NCBI RefSeq assembly: GCF_946480385.1
Contig: NZ_CAMLJP010000053.1
Span: forward strand, 1 to 39,733
Direction: 5' to 3'
Origin: an uncultured Azospirillum sp.
GTDB taxonomy: Bacteria > Pseudomonadota > Alphaproteobacteria > Azospirillales > Azospirillaceae
DNA length: 39,733 nucleotides
Every line of letters starts with the position of its first letter. Positions within the stretch are counted from its first letter, which is position 1. Shown piece after piece: positions 1 to 8,435 of the stretch. The position numbers were made by a program, and so were the translations under genes. The notes beneath the pieces are model-generated. The model made no database searches. It was not told where the DNA came from and saw nothing but the letters and a program-made list of their open reading frames with translations.

Positions 1-30
1 CGCGCGCCCACCCACAACAACATCAACCAT
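1..30 (-). CDS. Partial gene start at the window edge
   Basis: An ATG at 30-28 on the minus strand is preceded by a strong GGAGGT ribosome binding site (40-35), and the frame stays open to the window edge. Only ten codons are visible (MVDVVVGGRA), so no function can be given. The small spacing and the lack of any other use for this Shine-Dalgarno sequence make a real, leftward gene likely. It would be divergent from the MgtC-like gene at 252. Confidence 0.4.
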   Translation of the reverse strand, partial: MVDVVVGGRA

Positions 31-251
31 CGTAACCTCCAAGTCGCCGCCTTGTTTAAGGGACGGTCGGGGATCACGCGTTACGTCGTTGCATAACCAC
101 ATCTCGGAGACGCCGAGGGGCGGGCCAGCGGCACGTGCGCTTGCGAGTTCGCGTTACATAGATCCAACGCGATCGAATGCAAAGTGAAAAATGCCGTGTG
201 CCCCAAAAAAGTGGCAGACCGTTTGGTAGGCGGAAAAACCGGAGTGATTTC

Positions 252-824
252 ATGGGCTTGACTGAGGTTCTAACAACGGAGGAGATGGGGTTGCGGCTGC
301 TGGCGGCGGCCTTCTGCGGCGCGTTGCTTGGACTCGACCGTGAAATGCGGGGCAAGGCGGCGGGTCTGCGCACGCATACGCTGATCTCCATCAGTTGCGC
401 CCTGACCACCATGGTTGCGCTGGAGCTGTTCGCCGGGCTGCAGACCAGCGGCGATGAGCGGCCGAGCGACCCGGTGCGCGTCATCCAGGGCGTGGCACAG
501 GCGGTCGGCTTCATCAGTGCCGGCGTGATGTTCCGCTCCGGCGACAGCGTGCGGGGGGCGACGACCGCCGCGATCATCTGGGTGGCGGGCGGGCTGGGCA
601 TCGCCTGCGGCGCCGGCTATTACGCGCTTGCCGGCATGACGCTGGCCCTGTGCCTGGTGGTGACCATCCTGTTCACCATCCTGATGGACCGTTTCCCGCA
701 GCTGGGAGCGACGGAGGCCGAGGAGGACGCCGAGGAAGAGCGCCGAACGGCGCGCCACCGCCGCCACGCCACCCTTCGCCAGGGCCGGATCAGGCGGATT
801 GCCCGCCACGCGCCGCGGGGATGA
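252..824 (+). CDS. MgtC/SapB family membrane protein
   Basis: A 190-residue protein with an N-terminal helix followed by the family signature around residues 15-45 (AAFCGALLGLDREMRGKAAG, then LRTHTLI), and further hydrophobic segments around residues 50-65, 85-105 and 115-145. MgtC/SapB proteins are inner-membrane proteins; the Salmonella member inhibits the F-ATPase and supports growth in low magnesium, but the job of short chromosomal homologues is mostly unknown. The charged tail after about residue 150 is rich in Glu and Arg. I chose the ATG at 252 because GGAG lies 7 bases upstream; the upstream in-frame ATG at 177 has no such site. The 3' end overlaps the convergent exporter gene by 35 bases. 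Confidence 0.8.
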   Translation: MGLTEVLTTEEMGLRLLAAAFCGALLGLDREMRGKAAGLRTHTLISISCALTTMVALELFAGLQTSGDERPSDPVRVIQGVAQAVGFISAGVMFRSGDSVRGATTAAIIWVAGGLGIACGAGYYALAGMTLALCLVVTILFTILMDRFPQLGATEAEEDAEEERRTARHRRHATLRQGRIRRIARHAPRG

Positions 825-1992
825 CCAGCAGCCGGTGCGCCAGCAGCGCGCCCAACCCGACCAGCCCGATGGTCCCCATCATCGGCAGGGCGGTGCCGTC
901 GTTCAGATGGCCGACGACGATGCCGACGACCGCGGCGACGGCCATCTGCGCGAAGCCCAGCAGCGAAGACGACAACCCGGCCATGGTGGGATAGGGGCCT
1001 ACCGCATTGGCGGTGGCGTTGGGCAGGGTCAGCCCGGCGCCAAGGATGAACAGGAAGACCGGCACCACGATGGACAGCAGGTGCAGCACCCCGGCCAGTG
1101 CCAGCACCCCGCCCACCAGCCCGCCGCCCAGCGACAGCAGCGTACCGATGCGGATCATCCGCGCGCCACCCAGCCGCGGCGTCAGCCGTCCAGCCAGGAA
1201 GGTGCCCAGCATATAGCCCAGGGCCACGGCGCCGAAGCTGGCGCCATACTGCGCCGGGGTCAGGTGCAACTGCCCGATCAGTACGAAGGAAGACCCGGAG
1301 ATGAAGCAGAAGATGCCGCTGTAAGAAAAGGCCACCACCAGCACATAGCCGACGAAGCCGCGGTTGCGCATCAGCAGCAGGTAGTTGGCAGCGAGCCGGC
1401 CCGGCCGCAGCGCCTCCTCGTCGCGGTGGGCGTTGGTCTCCCCCAGCATCGACCACACCGCGGCCAGGATGCCGCAGGCGAACACGGTCAGCAGCATGAA
1501 GTTGGCGCGCCAGCCGAACCACTCCGTCAGCACGCCGCCCAGCATCGGCCCCACCGCCGGGGCCAGCGCCATCGCCATCGACATATAGGCCAGCACCGTC
1601 GCCGCCCGGTCGCGCCCGAACACGTCGCGCACCACCGCGCGCGCCACCACCGGCCCGCAGCAGGCGCCCAGTGCCTGGAAGAAGCGGGCGGCGATCAGTC
1701 CCTCAATGCTGCTGGTCATGGCGCAGACGGCGCTGGCCGCCAAATAGATCGCCACCCCCACCAGCAGGGTCGGACGCCGGCCGAAGCGGTCGGACATCGG
1801 GCCATAGACCAGCTGCGACACCGCGAAGCCGACCAGAAAGATCGACAGTGTCAGCTGCACCGTGGCGACATCGGTGTCGAACACCCGCACCAGCGTCGGC
1901 AGCGACGGCAGGTACAAATCGGTGGACAGCGGGCCGAAGGCGACCAAAGCCGTCAGCAGGACGCGGATGGATAAGGAATCGGGACGGGGCAT
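790..1992 (-). CDS. Bcr/CflA family multidrug efflux MFS transporter
   Basis: A 400-residue major facilitator with twelve predicted membrane helices. The N-terminus carries the Bcr/CflA hallmark (helix 1 with GPLSTDLYLPSLP, residues about 20-32). The loop 2-3 motif MSDRFGRRP follows LVYGP, as in drug:proton antiporters. Length matches the family (about 390-410). It is expected in the inner membrane, exporting amphipathic drugs or small metabolites in exchange for protons; the substrate cannot be read from sequence. It stands alone and is convergent with the MgtC-like gene, whose last 35 bases it overlaps. Confidence 0.88.
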   Translation of the reverse strand: MPRPDSLSIRVLLTALVAFGPLSTDLYLPSLPTLVRVFDTDVATVQLTLSIFLVGFAVSQLVYGPMSDRFGRRPTLLVGVAIYLAASAVCAMTSSIEGLIAARFFQALGACCGPVVARAVVRDVFGRDRAATVLAYMSMAMALAPAVGPMLGGVLTEWFGWRANFMLLTVFACGILAAVWSMLGETNAHRDEEALRPGRLAANYLLLMRNRGFVGYVLVVAFSYSGIFCFISGSSFVLIGQLHLTPAQYGASFGAVALGYMLGTFLAGRLTPRLGGARMIRIGTLLSLGGGLVGGVLALAGVLHLLSIVVPVFLFILGAGLTLPNATANAVGPYPTMAGLSSSLLGFAQMAVAAVVGIVVGHLNDGTALPMMGTIGLVGLGALLAHRLLVIPAARGGQSA

Positions 1993-2076
1993 GGAGCGGC
2001 TTTGGAGCGAAGCGGAGGCGGGGCGGCACTGTATCAGATGAAACCACCACCGCCAGCGCGGATCGCTTGCAATCCC

Positions 2077-2113
2077 GTCACTTGGCCCCTGTCACTTGGC
2101 CCCTGTCACTTGG
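2077..2113. repeat. Short tandem repeat, 14-bp unit, 2.6 copies
   Basis: The unit GTCACTTGGCCCCT occurs exactly at 2077-2090 and 2091-2104, and its first nine bases recur at 2105-2113. The last copy includes the stop codon of the small minus-strand gene at 2106. The array therefore sits directly after that gene and before the start region of the exporter gene. Confidence 0.9.
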
Positions 2114-2294
2114 TGGGCAGCACCATGCGGATGCAGCGCGCCAGCACGGTATTGCCGGTCATCTCGCGATAATTCTGGATGATGATCGGCTCGGCCGCCT
2201 TGCATTGTTCCATGCTGGCGAAATCAAGCGTGGTCGGGCCGCCCTGGTTCAGCATGAACAGCAGCATCAACACCCGTTCAATCCCCTGGCCCAT
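2106..2294 (-). CDS. Small hypothetical protein, 62 residues
   Basis: A 62-residue frame with a good GGAGGGG ribosome binding site 7 bases before its ATG. Residues 6-16 (ERVLMLLFMLN) form a short hydrophobic stretch. The rest is mixed, with cysteines at about residues 32 and 55. I do not recognise the family. It lies upstream of ribF on the same strand, 28 bases apart, in a position that would let the two be co-transcribed with this gene first. The stop codon falls inside the 14-bp tandem repeat. The strong start site is the main reason to accept it as real. Confidence 0.5.
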   Translation of the reverse strand: MGQGIERVLMLLFMLNQGGPTTLDFASMEQCKAAEPIIIQNYREMTGNTVLARCIRMVLPTK

Positions 2295-2322
2295 CGCCCA
2301 ACCCCTCCCTTGGTCCCTCCGG

Positions 2323-3264
2323 TCAGCCGGCCGCCAGCATGGCGCGGGCGGCGGCGGCGTCCTTCACGATCTGGTCCTTCAGCACGTCGAAGCTGGGGAA
2401 CTTCATCTCCGGCCGCAGGAAGTCGATCATCTGGACCCGCAGATGCAGATCGTACAGGTCGAGGTCGACGTCGAACAGGTGGGCCTCCAGTCGGGCGACC
2501 GTGCCGTCGACGGTGGGGCGAGCGCCCAGGTTGGCGACGCCCGGCAGCCAGACGGTCTCGCCGGCGCGGTCGATACCGGCGCGCACCGCATAGACGCCGA
2601 AGGCCGGGCGCAGATACTCGCCCAGTTCGATGTTGGCGGTGGGGAAACCGATGGTGCGGCCGCGCTGGTCGCCATGGACGACGCGCCCCTCGATCTCCCA
2701 GGGATGGCCCAGAACGAAGGCGGCCTCGCGCGGCCGGCCGGCGGTCAGCGCGTCGCGCACGCGGGTGGAGGAATAGACGCCGCCCTGCTCGTCGGACACC
2801 GGCCCGACCTCCGTCACGCCGAAGCCCTGGGCCCGGCCGGCCTTCAGCAGAAAGGCGGGATCGCCCGAGCGCTTGTGCCCGAACAGGAAATCATAGCCGC
2901 AGACGACGTGCCGCACGCCCAGCCCGGCGACCAGAATCTCGTCGACGAAGGCCTGCGCCGTCTTGTGGCGGAAGCCGTCGTCGAAATGGCAGACGATCAG
3001 CTGGTCGACGCCCAGAGCCTCGATGTGGCGGGTCTTGACGCGGAAGGGCGTCAGGCGAAAGGGCGGGTCGTCGGGGCGGAAGACGCTGCGCGGGTGCGGT
3101 TCGAAGGTGACGACGGCCGACGGCACGCCCATCTCCGCCGCAAGGCGCTGGGCGGTGCCGATGACCGTCTGATGCCCGCGGTGCACGCCGTCGAAATTGC
3201 CGAGCGCAACGACGGCGCCCCGCTCTTCGGCCGGCAGGTCGGCGGTGTGTCTGTACAGTCGCAT
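2323..3264 (-). CDS. ribF: Bifunctional riboflavin kinase / FAD synthetase
   Basis: A 313-residue cytoplasmic enzyme that phosphorylates riboflavin to FMN and adenylylates FMN to FAD. The N-terminal nucleotidyltransferase domain shows GNFDGVHRGHQ (residues 22-32), the HxGH-type signature, and the later YSSTRVRDAL motif (about 165-174), which resembles the ISSTxIR motif. The C-terminal flavokinase domain begins near residue 190 and contains GRTIGFPTANI (about 203-213) with the PTAN motif. Length is typical for bacterial RibF. It follows the 62-residue gene. Supply of FAD would matter for FixB and FixC elsewhere in this window, but no regulatory link is visible. Confidence 0.95.
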   Translation of the reverse strand: MRLYRHTADLPAEERGAVVALGNFDGVHRGHQTVIGTAQRLAAEMGVPSAVVTFEPHPRSVFRPDDPPFRLTPFRVKTRHIEALGVDQLIVCHFDDGFRHKTAQAFVDEILVAGLGVRHVVCGYDFLFGHKRSGDPAFLLKAGRAQGFGVTEVGPVSDEQGGVYSSTRVRDALTAGRPREAAFVLGHPWEIEGRVVHGDQRGRTIGFPTANIELGEYLRPAFGVYAVRAGIDRAGETVWLPGVANLGARPTVDGTVARLEAHLFDVDLDLYDLHLRVQMIDFLRPEMKFPSFDVLKDQIVKDAAAARAMLAAG

Positions 3265-3393
3265 GCGCGCCCCGGTGCTGTGGGCGGACCCCGGCGGGCC
3301 CGCTTGCTCGGGCGTCTATATAGACCGACGCCGGCGCGGGGTAAACGCGCCGGCGTGTTTTACGCTCACAAGCAGCCGATCAACTGCGGCCGA

Positions 3394-3843
3394 TCACCCG
3401 CGAGACGGGACCATCAGCAGCGCCTCGCCCTCGACCACCACGGTCTCGCCGACGCTGCAGACGGTCTTGATGACGCAGCGGCGCTTTTCCGGGATCAGTT
3501 CGGTGATGGTGGCGCGGGCGGTGACGGTGTCGCCGGCGCGGACCGGCGCCTTGAACTTCAGCGTCTGGCTCATGTAGATGCAGCCCGGCCCCGGCAGCTT
3601 GGTGCCCAGCACGGCCGAAATGAAGCCGACCGTCAGCATGCCGTGGGCGATGCGGCCCTGGAACATGGTGGTGGCGGCGTATTCCTGGTTGATGTGGACC
3701 GGGTTGGTGTCGCCGGAAATGCCCGCGAACAGGACGATGTCGGCTTCCGTCACCGTCTTGGCGAAGCTCGCCGTCATGCCGACGGACAGGTCTTCGATGC
3801 AGTAGCCTTCGATATCCTTGCGGACCTGACGCACGTCGTCCAT
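3394..3843 (-). CDS. MaoC family (R)-specific enoyl-CoA hydratase-like protein
   Basis: A 149-residue single hot-dog domain protein. The hydratase-2 signature lies at residues 39-60: FAGISGDTNPVHIN, with the catalytic Asp and His, then a downstream AHGMLT segment. Such proteins hydrate trans-2-enoyl-CoA to (R)-3-hydroxyacyl-CoA and can feed polyhydroxyalkanoate synthesis, a common carbon store in Azospirillum-like bacteria; that role here is inference. The ATG at 3843 has AGAGGAA upstream. A longer reading to 3951 lacks family similarity in the added residues. It is 129 bases upstream of ribF on the same strand. Confidence 0.85.
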   Translation of the reverse strand: MDDVRQVRKDIEGYCIEDLSVGMTASFAKTVTEADIVLFAGISGDTNPVHINQEYAATTMFQGRIAHGMLTVGFISAVLGTKLPGPGCIYMSQTLKFKAPVRAGDTVTARATITELIPEKRRCVIKTVCSVGETVVVEGEALLMVPSRG

Positions 3844-4127
3844 CGCAGCAATTCCTCTTTCTCTCGGTGCCTGTTCCGGCGTCTGACGCCTGGGCGCCGC
3901 GCCGTTCGCTGCAATGCGTGGTGTGCACCGCAGCGATGGGAATGGCACCACGTCTCCTCCAAAAATGCAAAAAAATCTCTAACGTTCCGCACAAGTCCGC
4001 AGGAAAGGCGGATGCCTCCTTTGGCAGGCTTCGCCGCAATGGAACCCGCTTTGGTGCCGGTGGATTACTTCGGCCCGAAGATATAGCAATGGGAATGATG
4101 CCGGATCAGTGGCTTACTGGCAAAACT

Positions 4128-4148
4128 CACAGCCCAGGGGCGGCTGTG
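4128..4148. repeat. Inverted repeat, 7-bp stem, 7-bp loop
   Basis: CACAGCC at 4128-4134 pairs with GGCTGTG at 4142-4148 around the loop CAGGGGC. No T-run follows on either strand, so it is not a clear intrinsic terminator. It precedes a larger inverted repeat by 13 bases. Confidence 0.7.
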
Positions 4149-4161
4149 GGACCGCTGGTGC

Positions 4162-4200
4162 GACTTTGCCGTCGCCATATGGTGCCCTGGCGGCAAAGTC
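4162..4200. repeat. Perfect 10-bp inverted repeat with 19-bp spacer
   Basis: GACTTTGCCG (4162-4171) is matched by CGGCAAAGTC (4191-4200). The spacer contains the palindrome CCATATGG. On the minus strand it lies about 110 bases beyond the rlpA-like stop, so it may be part of a transcript end or a protein binding site. No T-run follows. Confidence 0.75.
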
Positions 4201-4308
4201 CGTTTCTTTTCAGAGGCCTGACCGTCCGGTGACTGTTGGTTCGACGATTGAATGGAAATCCGGCAGCGGATGCGGCGAATCGGAAGCCGTCTTCGCCGCG
4301 CCGCAGCA

Positions 4309-4884
4309 TTACTTGCCGGACCCGGAGTGCGACACTGTGTCGCTTTTGCTTCCCCCGCTGCTGCCGTTGCGGCGGGTGTCTCCCTGGGCGACCTGACTGT
4401 CGGGGGTGAGCTGGTCCACCTTGTCCTCCACCTTTTCGCGGGCGGCTTCGGTCGGCTGCTCCGACGGCTTGACCTCCACCGTCACCGGGGCGGTACCGTC
4501 TTCGATCATATCCAACTTTTTGGCGGCGGAGCGCGACAGGTCGATCACGCGGCCGTCGACATAAGGGCCGCGGTCGTTGACGATGACGTCGACGCTCTTG
4601 CCGTTCTCCTCGTTGGTGACGGTCGCCTTGGCGCCGAGCGGCAGGGTGCGCGAGGCGGCGGTCGCCTTGTTCTGGTTCATCGTTTCGCCGCTTGCGGTGG
4701 TGCGGCCATGGAATTTCTGGCTGTAGAAGGACGCTTCCCCCTTGTGGACAAGGATCTCCTCGCCATCCTCATGCTCGACATGCACGGGCGGAACCTTGGC
4801 CTTTCCATTCGCCAGCGCGGGGACGGCAGTCCCGCTCAGGGTCGCGGCGGCAAGCGCCAGGACGATGATGCGTGTTGTCTTCAT
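4309..4884 (-). CDS. RlpA-like double-psi beta-barrel protein, secreted
   Basis: A 191-residue protein with a signal peptide (residues 1-26, MKTTRII then a hydrophobic core ending in ALA). It has an RlpA-like double-psi beta-barrel at about residues 48-140. Family motifs are GEASFYSQKFHGRTTASGE and VNDRGPYVDGRVIDLS, which holds the Asp thought to be catalytic in RlpA lytic transglycosylases. There is no SPOR domain; the tail (about 145-191) is hydrophilic and Ser/Gly-rich. It is expected in the periplasm acting on peptidoglycan, though catalytic activity is not assured for short members. The start at 4884 has a strong GGAGGT site; a longer frame to 4950 adds no signal peptide. Confidence 0.85.
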   Translation of the reverse strand: MKTTRIIVLALAAATLSGTAVPALANGKAKVPPVHVEHEDGEEILVHKGEASFYSQKFHGRTTASGETMNQNKATAASRTLPLGAKATVTNEENGKSVDVIVNDRGPYVDGRVIDLSRSAAKKLDMIEDGTAPVTVEVKPSEQPTEAAREKVEDKVDQLTPDSQVAQGDTRRNGSSGGSKSDTVSHSGSGK

Positions 4885-5053
4885 CGGTTCACCTCCAACA
4901 GCGGACCAACGGCATTCAAGGAAAAGAGTTCCCTCTCGCAGCTGACACAAGACATCGATACTATTTCTGGTTTCTTATATCTTGACGAATTCGAAGTGGG
5001 TGGCCCATTTGGGCGCTCTTCCGGTCTACAACACAACGGTCAGGGGAGAAAGC

Positions 5054-6103
5054 ATGGCTGACGATGCCGCTTGGACTGCATCCGAATTTGCGGCGAAGCC
5101 TGCCGATGAAACCGTTGCCGGATCGGCCGCCGGTTCTGTGGAGATGCGCTTCGTCACGATGCCCGACGGGGCCAAGCTGCGCGTTGGGGTCTGGCCGGTG
5201 CCGGAGCAGGTTCGCGGCACGGCGCTGGTGCTGACCGGCCGGGCGGAGTTCATCGAGAAATATGCCGAAACCGCGGAGGCGCTGGCCGCCCGCGGCTTCC
5301 GCGTGGTGGCGCTCGACTGGCGCAACCAGGGCCTGTCCGACCGGCCTTTGCCCAACCGGCAGATCCACCATCTGACCGACTTCGCGATGCTGGTGGACGA
5401 TCTCGACGAGGTTTATCGGCAGGTGGTGGCGCCGGTCGCCGCGGAGACCGGCGGGCCGCTGATCCTGCTGGCCCATTCCATGGGTGGGCTGGTGGCGACC
5501 CTGGCGCTGGCCCGCCATGCCGACGATGATCCCGACCGTTATGCCACCGTCCTGCTGTCGGCACCGATGTATGCCATCCACAGCGGACCGCTGCCGCGCT
5601 GGCTGGTGCGGACGCTGGCCGACATCGGGCTCGCCTGTGGATTGGGTGCCCGCTATGCGCTGGGGCAGGGCGACTACGACCCGGCGGAGGGGCGCTTCAG
5701 CCTGGACAACAAGATCACCGCCGATCCGCGGCGCTACGCCGCCTTCCACACCCCCTATGCCGAGCGGCCGGAACTGCGCGTCGGCGGCGTCAGCTTTGCC
5801 TGGGTCGCCGCTGCTCTCGATGCGGAGGCTGCGCTGCGCCATACCCTGCCGCTGGAACGGGTGCGCACGCCGGTGCTGCTGTTGAGCGCGCCGGATGACC
5901 GGGTGGTGCGGTCGGCGGCGCACCGTGCGGTGGTCGCCCGCCTCGGCAACGCCCATCTTGCCGGCTATCCCGGGGCAAAGCACGAGTTGCTGATGGAATG
6001 CGACGCCATCCGCGACCGGGTGTGGTCGGACATCGACGCCTTTCTCGACAAGACTATCGACCACAAGACTCTTGCGCCAAGCGGCGGCTCTGTCGTGGGA
6101 TAG
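5054..6103 (+). CDS. Alpha/beta hydrolase, lysophospholipase (PldB)-like
   Basis: A 349-residue serine hydrolase of the monoacylglycerol lipase/lysophospholipase type. After about 50 variable residues the core starts with the oxyanion region GRAEFIEKYAE. The motif ALDWRNQGLSDR follows, then the nucleophile elbow LLAHSMGGL (Ser at about residue 145). The catalytic Asp is probably in LLSAPDDRVV and the His in GAKHELLME near the C-terminus. The likely substrates are lysophospholipids or other monoacyl esters. No signal peptide is evident, so it is probably cytoplasmic or peripheral. The ATG at 5054 has GGGGAG upstream. It is divergent from the rlpA-like gene and is followed 30 bases later by a gene on the same strand. 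Confidence 0.85.
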   Translation: MADDAAWTASEFAAKPADETVAGSAAGSVEMRFVTMPDGAKLRVGVWPVPEQVRGTALVLTGRAEFIEKYAETAEALAARGFRVVALDWRNQGLSDRPLPNRQIHHLTDFAMLVDDLDEVYRQVVAPVAAETGGPLILLAHSMGGLVATLALARHADDDPDRYATVLLSAPMYAIHSGPLPRWLVRTLADIGLACGLGARYALGQGDYDPAEGRFSLDNKITADPRRYAAFHTPYAERPELRVGGVSFAWVAAALDAEAALRHTLPLERVRTPVLLLSAPDDRVVRSAAHRAVVARLGNAHLAGYPGAKHELLMECDAIRDRVWSDIDAFLDKTIDHKTLAPSGGSVVG

Positions 6104-6133
6104 GCGCCTTCAGGACCAAAGGTGCCCAGCAGC

Positions 6134-7147
6134 ATGACCGATTTCTGGACGGCGTCCGGTTTCCACCTGTTGACCCGCGATGCCGACAATCATCTGGCGG
6201 TGACGCCCGATTTCCTGCGCGCCTACCTTCTCCGGCCCGAGATGCGTCCGCCGGAAGAGGCCTGCGACGCCGAGCGCACGCTGCATGCCGCCTTGCTGGA
6301 CGATCCGGCGCGGACGGTGCCCGCCCCGCTGCTCGACGCCATCGCCGATCCGGATGCGCGGGAGAATTTCCAGGTCTGGCTGGCCTTCCGCAACCGGCTG
6401 CTCGCCGCCGGAACGCTGGAGGGCTGCTACATCCGCCTGTTCCGCGAGGGTGCCCGCGGGGTGCCCGGCCTGTTCATCGACCAGTTGGTCCATGCCATCC
6501 TGCGCGGCATCCTGGATGAGACGCCATCGGGCCTGCGCGCGCGGGCGGGGGAGCTGTTCTTCCGCGAACAGACGGTGTCGGTGGAGGATGGCCGCGTCCG
6601 CGTCGCCGATGCCGAGACGGTGGAGACGATGGCGGCGTCGGGCGGCTTCGGCTCGCTCGGCCGTCTGGTGGTGGAGGCCGGCACCGCTCCCCGCAGCGTC
6701 GAGCTGGACATCCTGGACGAGACCAACCACCCGCTCTATTGGGGCCGCGATGCCCGGCACGACACCGTGCTGGACATCACCTTCGCCGCCGCCGGGCTGG
6801 ACGCGCTGGCCCGCGTGCTGGAAACCTGGGTCGGGCATTTTCTGGGCGTGACGGTTAGCATCCAGCCGGTGCAGAACATCCGCGACGACCGCTGGGTTTG
6901 GCATGTCGGGCTCGACAGCTCCGCCACGGCGATCCTCAACGACCTGTATAATGGCGTGGAGGTGGGGGAGGACCGGCTGGCCCGCATCCTCGCCCTGTTC
7001 CGCCTGGATTTCGCCGACCCCGCCGCCATGCGCCCCGATCTCGCCGGCCGGCCGGTCTATCTGGGGCTGGCGATGACGGAAGGGCGGCGGCTGAAGCTGA
7101 AACCGCAGAATTTGCTGGTGAATCTGCCGCTGGCTTCGGTGGCGTGA
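6134..7147 (+). CDS. DUF6352-like conserved hypothetical protein
   Basis: A 337-residue soluble protein with no signal peptide or membrane helix. It begins TDFWTASGFHLLTRD and contains a long aromatic- and Asp-rich middle, including RDDRWVWHVGLD at about residues 254-265. It resembles the alphaproteobacterial DUF6352 family, recalled from its N-terminal pattern rather than searched. No catalytic motif is obvious and no function is known to me. The ATG at 6134 is chosen over an in-frame GTG at 6122; an AAAGG lies about 12 bases upstream. It follows the hydrolase gene by 30 bases, so the two are probably co-transcribed. Confidence 0.65.
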   Translation: MTDFWTASGFHLLTRDADNHLAVTPDFLRAYLLRPEMRPPEEACDAERTLHAALLDDPARTVPAPLLDAIADPDARENFQVWLAFRNRLLAAGTLEGCYIRLFREGARGVPGLFIDQLVHAILRGILDETPSGLRARAGELFFREQTVSVEDGRVRVADAETVETMAASGGFGSLGRLVVEAGTAPRSVELDILDETNHPLYWGRDARHDTVLDITFAAAGLDALARVLETWVGHFLGVTVSIQPVQNIRDDRWVWHVGLDSSATAILNDLYNGVEVGEDRLARILALFRLDFADPAAMRPDLAGRPVYLGLAMTEGRRLKLKPQNLLVNLPLASVA

Positions 7148-7164
7148 GGGCGCGACGGCATCCC

Positions 7165-8310
7165 TCACCCCCCCAGCAGCGCCCCCACCGGCTTCAACGG
7201 CTCGTGCGCGTCGAACAGGATCTTCAGGATCGCCAGAATCGGCACGGCGAGCAGCGCGCCGGGAATGCCCCACAGCCAGCCCCAGAACAGGATCGACACG
7301 AACACCGCGATGGGGTTCAGCGACAGCCGCCGGCCGACGATCATCGGCGTCAGGAAATTGCCCTCCAGCGTGGTCAGCGCCACGAAGGACAAGGGCGGCA
7401 GGATGATGGCGCCAAGGCTGTCAAAGGTCAGGACCGACACCAGAAAGAACACGCCGGTCATCACCGCCGGGCCGATGAAGGGGATGTAGTTGGCCAGCAC
7501 CACCAGCACCCCCCACAAGCCCGGATTCGGCAGCCCCCACATCCACATCACCAGCCCGGCGGCTATGCCGAGGGCCACATTGATGACGGTGATCGTCAGC
7601 AGATAGGCTGCGATGTTCTGCTGCAGTGTCGCCGCCACCATGGCGTAATGCACGCGGTCGTCGACGTTGCGCATGGTGCCGATCAGCGCCTCCAGCGAAT
7701 GGCGGCCGCGGGCGAGGAAGAAATAGAGCAGCACCTGCAGGATCACGACATTGGCGATCACGGTTTCTACCTGGCTGATCGCCTGCTCCATCAGGGTCGG
7801 GCCGCGCACCACCACTTCGCGCGTCGGCCCGGACTCGCCGGAATCCTTGGTGATCTGTTCGATCTGGCGGGAGGCTTCCCGGGCGCGTTCGATGCCGGCG
7901 CGGATGTCGCCCAGCTTGAACTCCAGCTCATGCAGGACCCGCGGCATTCGGTTCACCCACTCCGCCGCCGGGGCGGACAGGGTGTAGACCGCCAGCAGCA
8001 CGCCGCCGAACAGCGTGACGACCATGATGGCGGCGCCGATCCCCTCGGGCACGCCCACGCGGTAGAGGGCACGGACCAGCGGGCGCAGAAGGAAACTCAG
8101 GATCAGCGCCAGCATGATCGGCAGCAGCACGTCGCGTCCGAAATAGAGCGCGAACAGAACGGCGATGACGAAGAGGCCGACGACGGCGACGGTCAGCGGA
8201 TCGCGGCGGTGACCGGGTGAGGGCAAGGGTTCGGTCGCCGGTTCCGGCGTGCCGGCAAGCGGAGCCTCTGGGGCGGGGGGAAGCGAGGCGAGCGGGCTGC
8301 GGTCTGTCAT
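7165..8310 (-). CDS. AI-2E family transporter (PerM/YdiK-like permease)
   Basis: A 381-residue membrane protein with a Pro-rich cytoplasmic N-terminus of about 35 residues. It then has two close helices (about 40-85), another helix near 110-130, a soluble segment (about 135-195) and a helical C-terminal half. The family signature is in the second half: LANYIPFIGP, then a segment with LEGNFLTPMIVGRRLSLNP, then FWGWLWGIPGALLAVP. Members have been linked to autoinducer-2 export, Na+/H+ exchange or osmotic tolerance, so the substrate here is open. The ATG at 8310 is preferred to 8358 since the extra residues are low-complexity Arg/Pro. It is convergent with the DUF6352-like gene (17 bases apart). 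Confidence 0.85.
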   Translation of the reverse strand: MTDRSPLASLPPAPEAPLAGTPEPATEPLPSPGHRRDPLTVAVVGLFVIAVLFALYFGRDVLLPIMLALILSFLLRPLVRALYRVGVPEGIGAAIMVVTLFGGVLLAVYTLSAPAAEWVNRMPRVLHELEFKLGDIRAGIERAREASRQIEQITKDSGESGPTREVVVRGPTLMEQAISQVETVIANVVILQVLLYFFLARGRHSLEALIGTMRNVDDRVHYAMVAATLQQNIAAYLLTITVINVALGIAAGLVMWMWGLPNPGLWGVLVVLANYIPFIGPAVMTGVFFLVSVLTFDSLGAIILPPLSFVALTTLEGNFLTPMIVGRRLSLNPIAVFVSILFWGWLWGIPGALLAVPILAILKILFDAHEPLKPVGALLGG

Positions 8311-8435
8311 CGCGGTGGCCGGACCTCCGGAGGGAGGCGCTTGACGGCGGCGCCTCACCCTCCGATCTAGGGGAGTGTTTTTCCGGGCCGCCCACCCTGC
8401 GGTCCCCGCCCGTCCTTGCCGGAGACCCGATCGAG

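Larger units (their letters stand above)
3844..4308. other. 465-bp gap without a recognised gene
   Basis: The stretch lies between the rlpA-like stop and the maoC-like start, both on the minus strand. The part nearest maoC (about 3955-3990) is unusually A-rich for this genome and probably carries its promoter, though no clear -35/-10 pair was found. The middle holds two inverted repeats (listed separately). No convincing coding frame with a start site is present. Confidence 0.6.

Noticed and set aside
221..236. TGGCAG-N5-TTGG before the MgtC-like gene as a sigma-54 promoter
   Set aside because: The essential GC of the -12 element is changed to GG and the -24 is imperfect; no NifA-like site is near.
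799..1974. A 391-codon plus-strand frame opposite the MFS exporter
   Set aside because: Its composition is dominated by Gln, His and Arg with no domain pattern, while the minus strand encodes a complete twelve-helix transporter.
2179..4086. A 635-codon plus-strand frame across ribF and the maoC-like gene
   Set aside because: It crosses two well-identified minus-strand genes and the gap between them; no family pattern.
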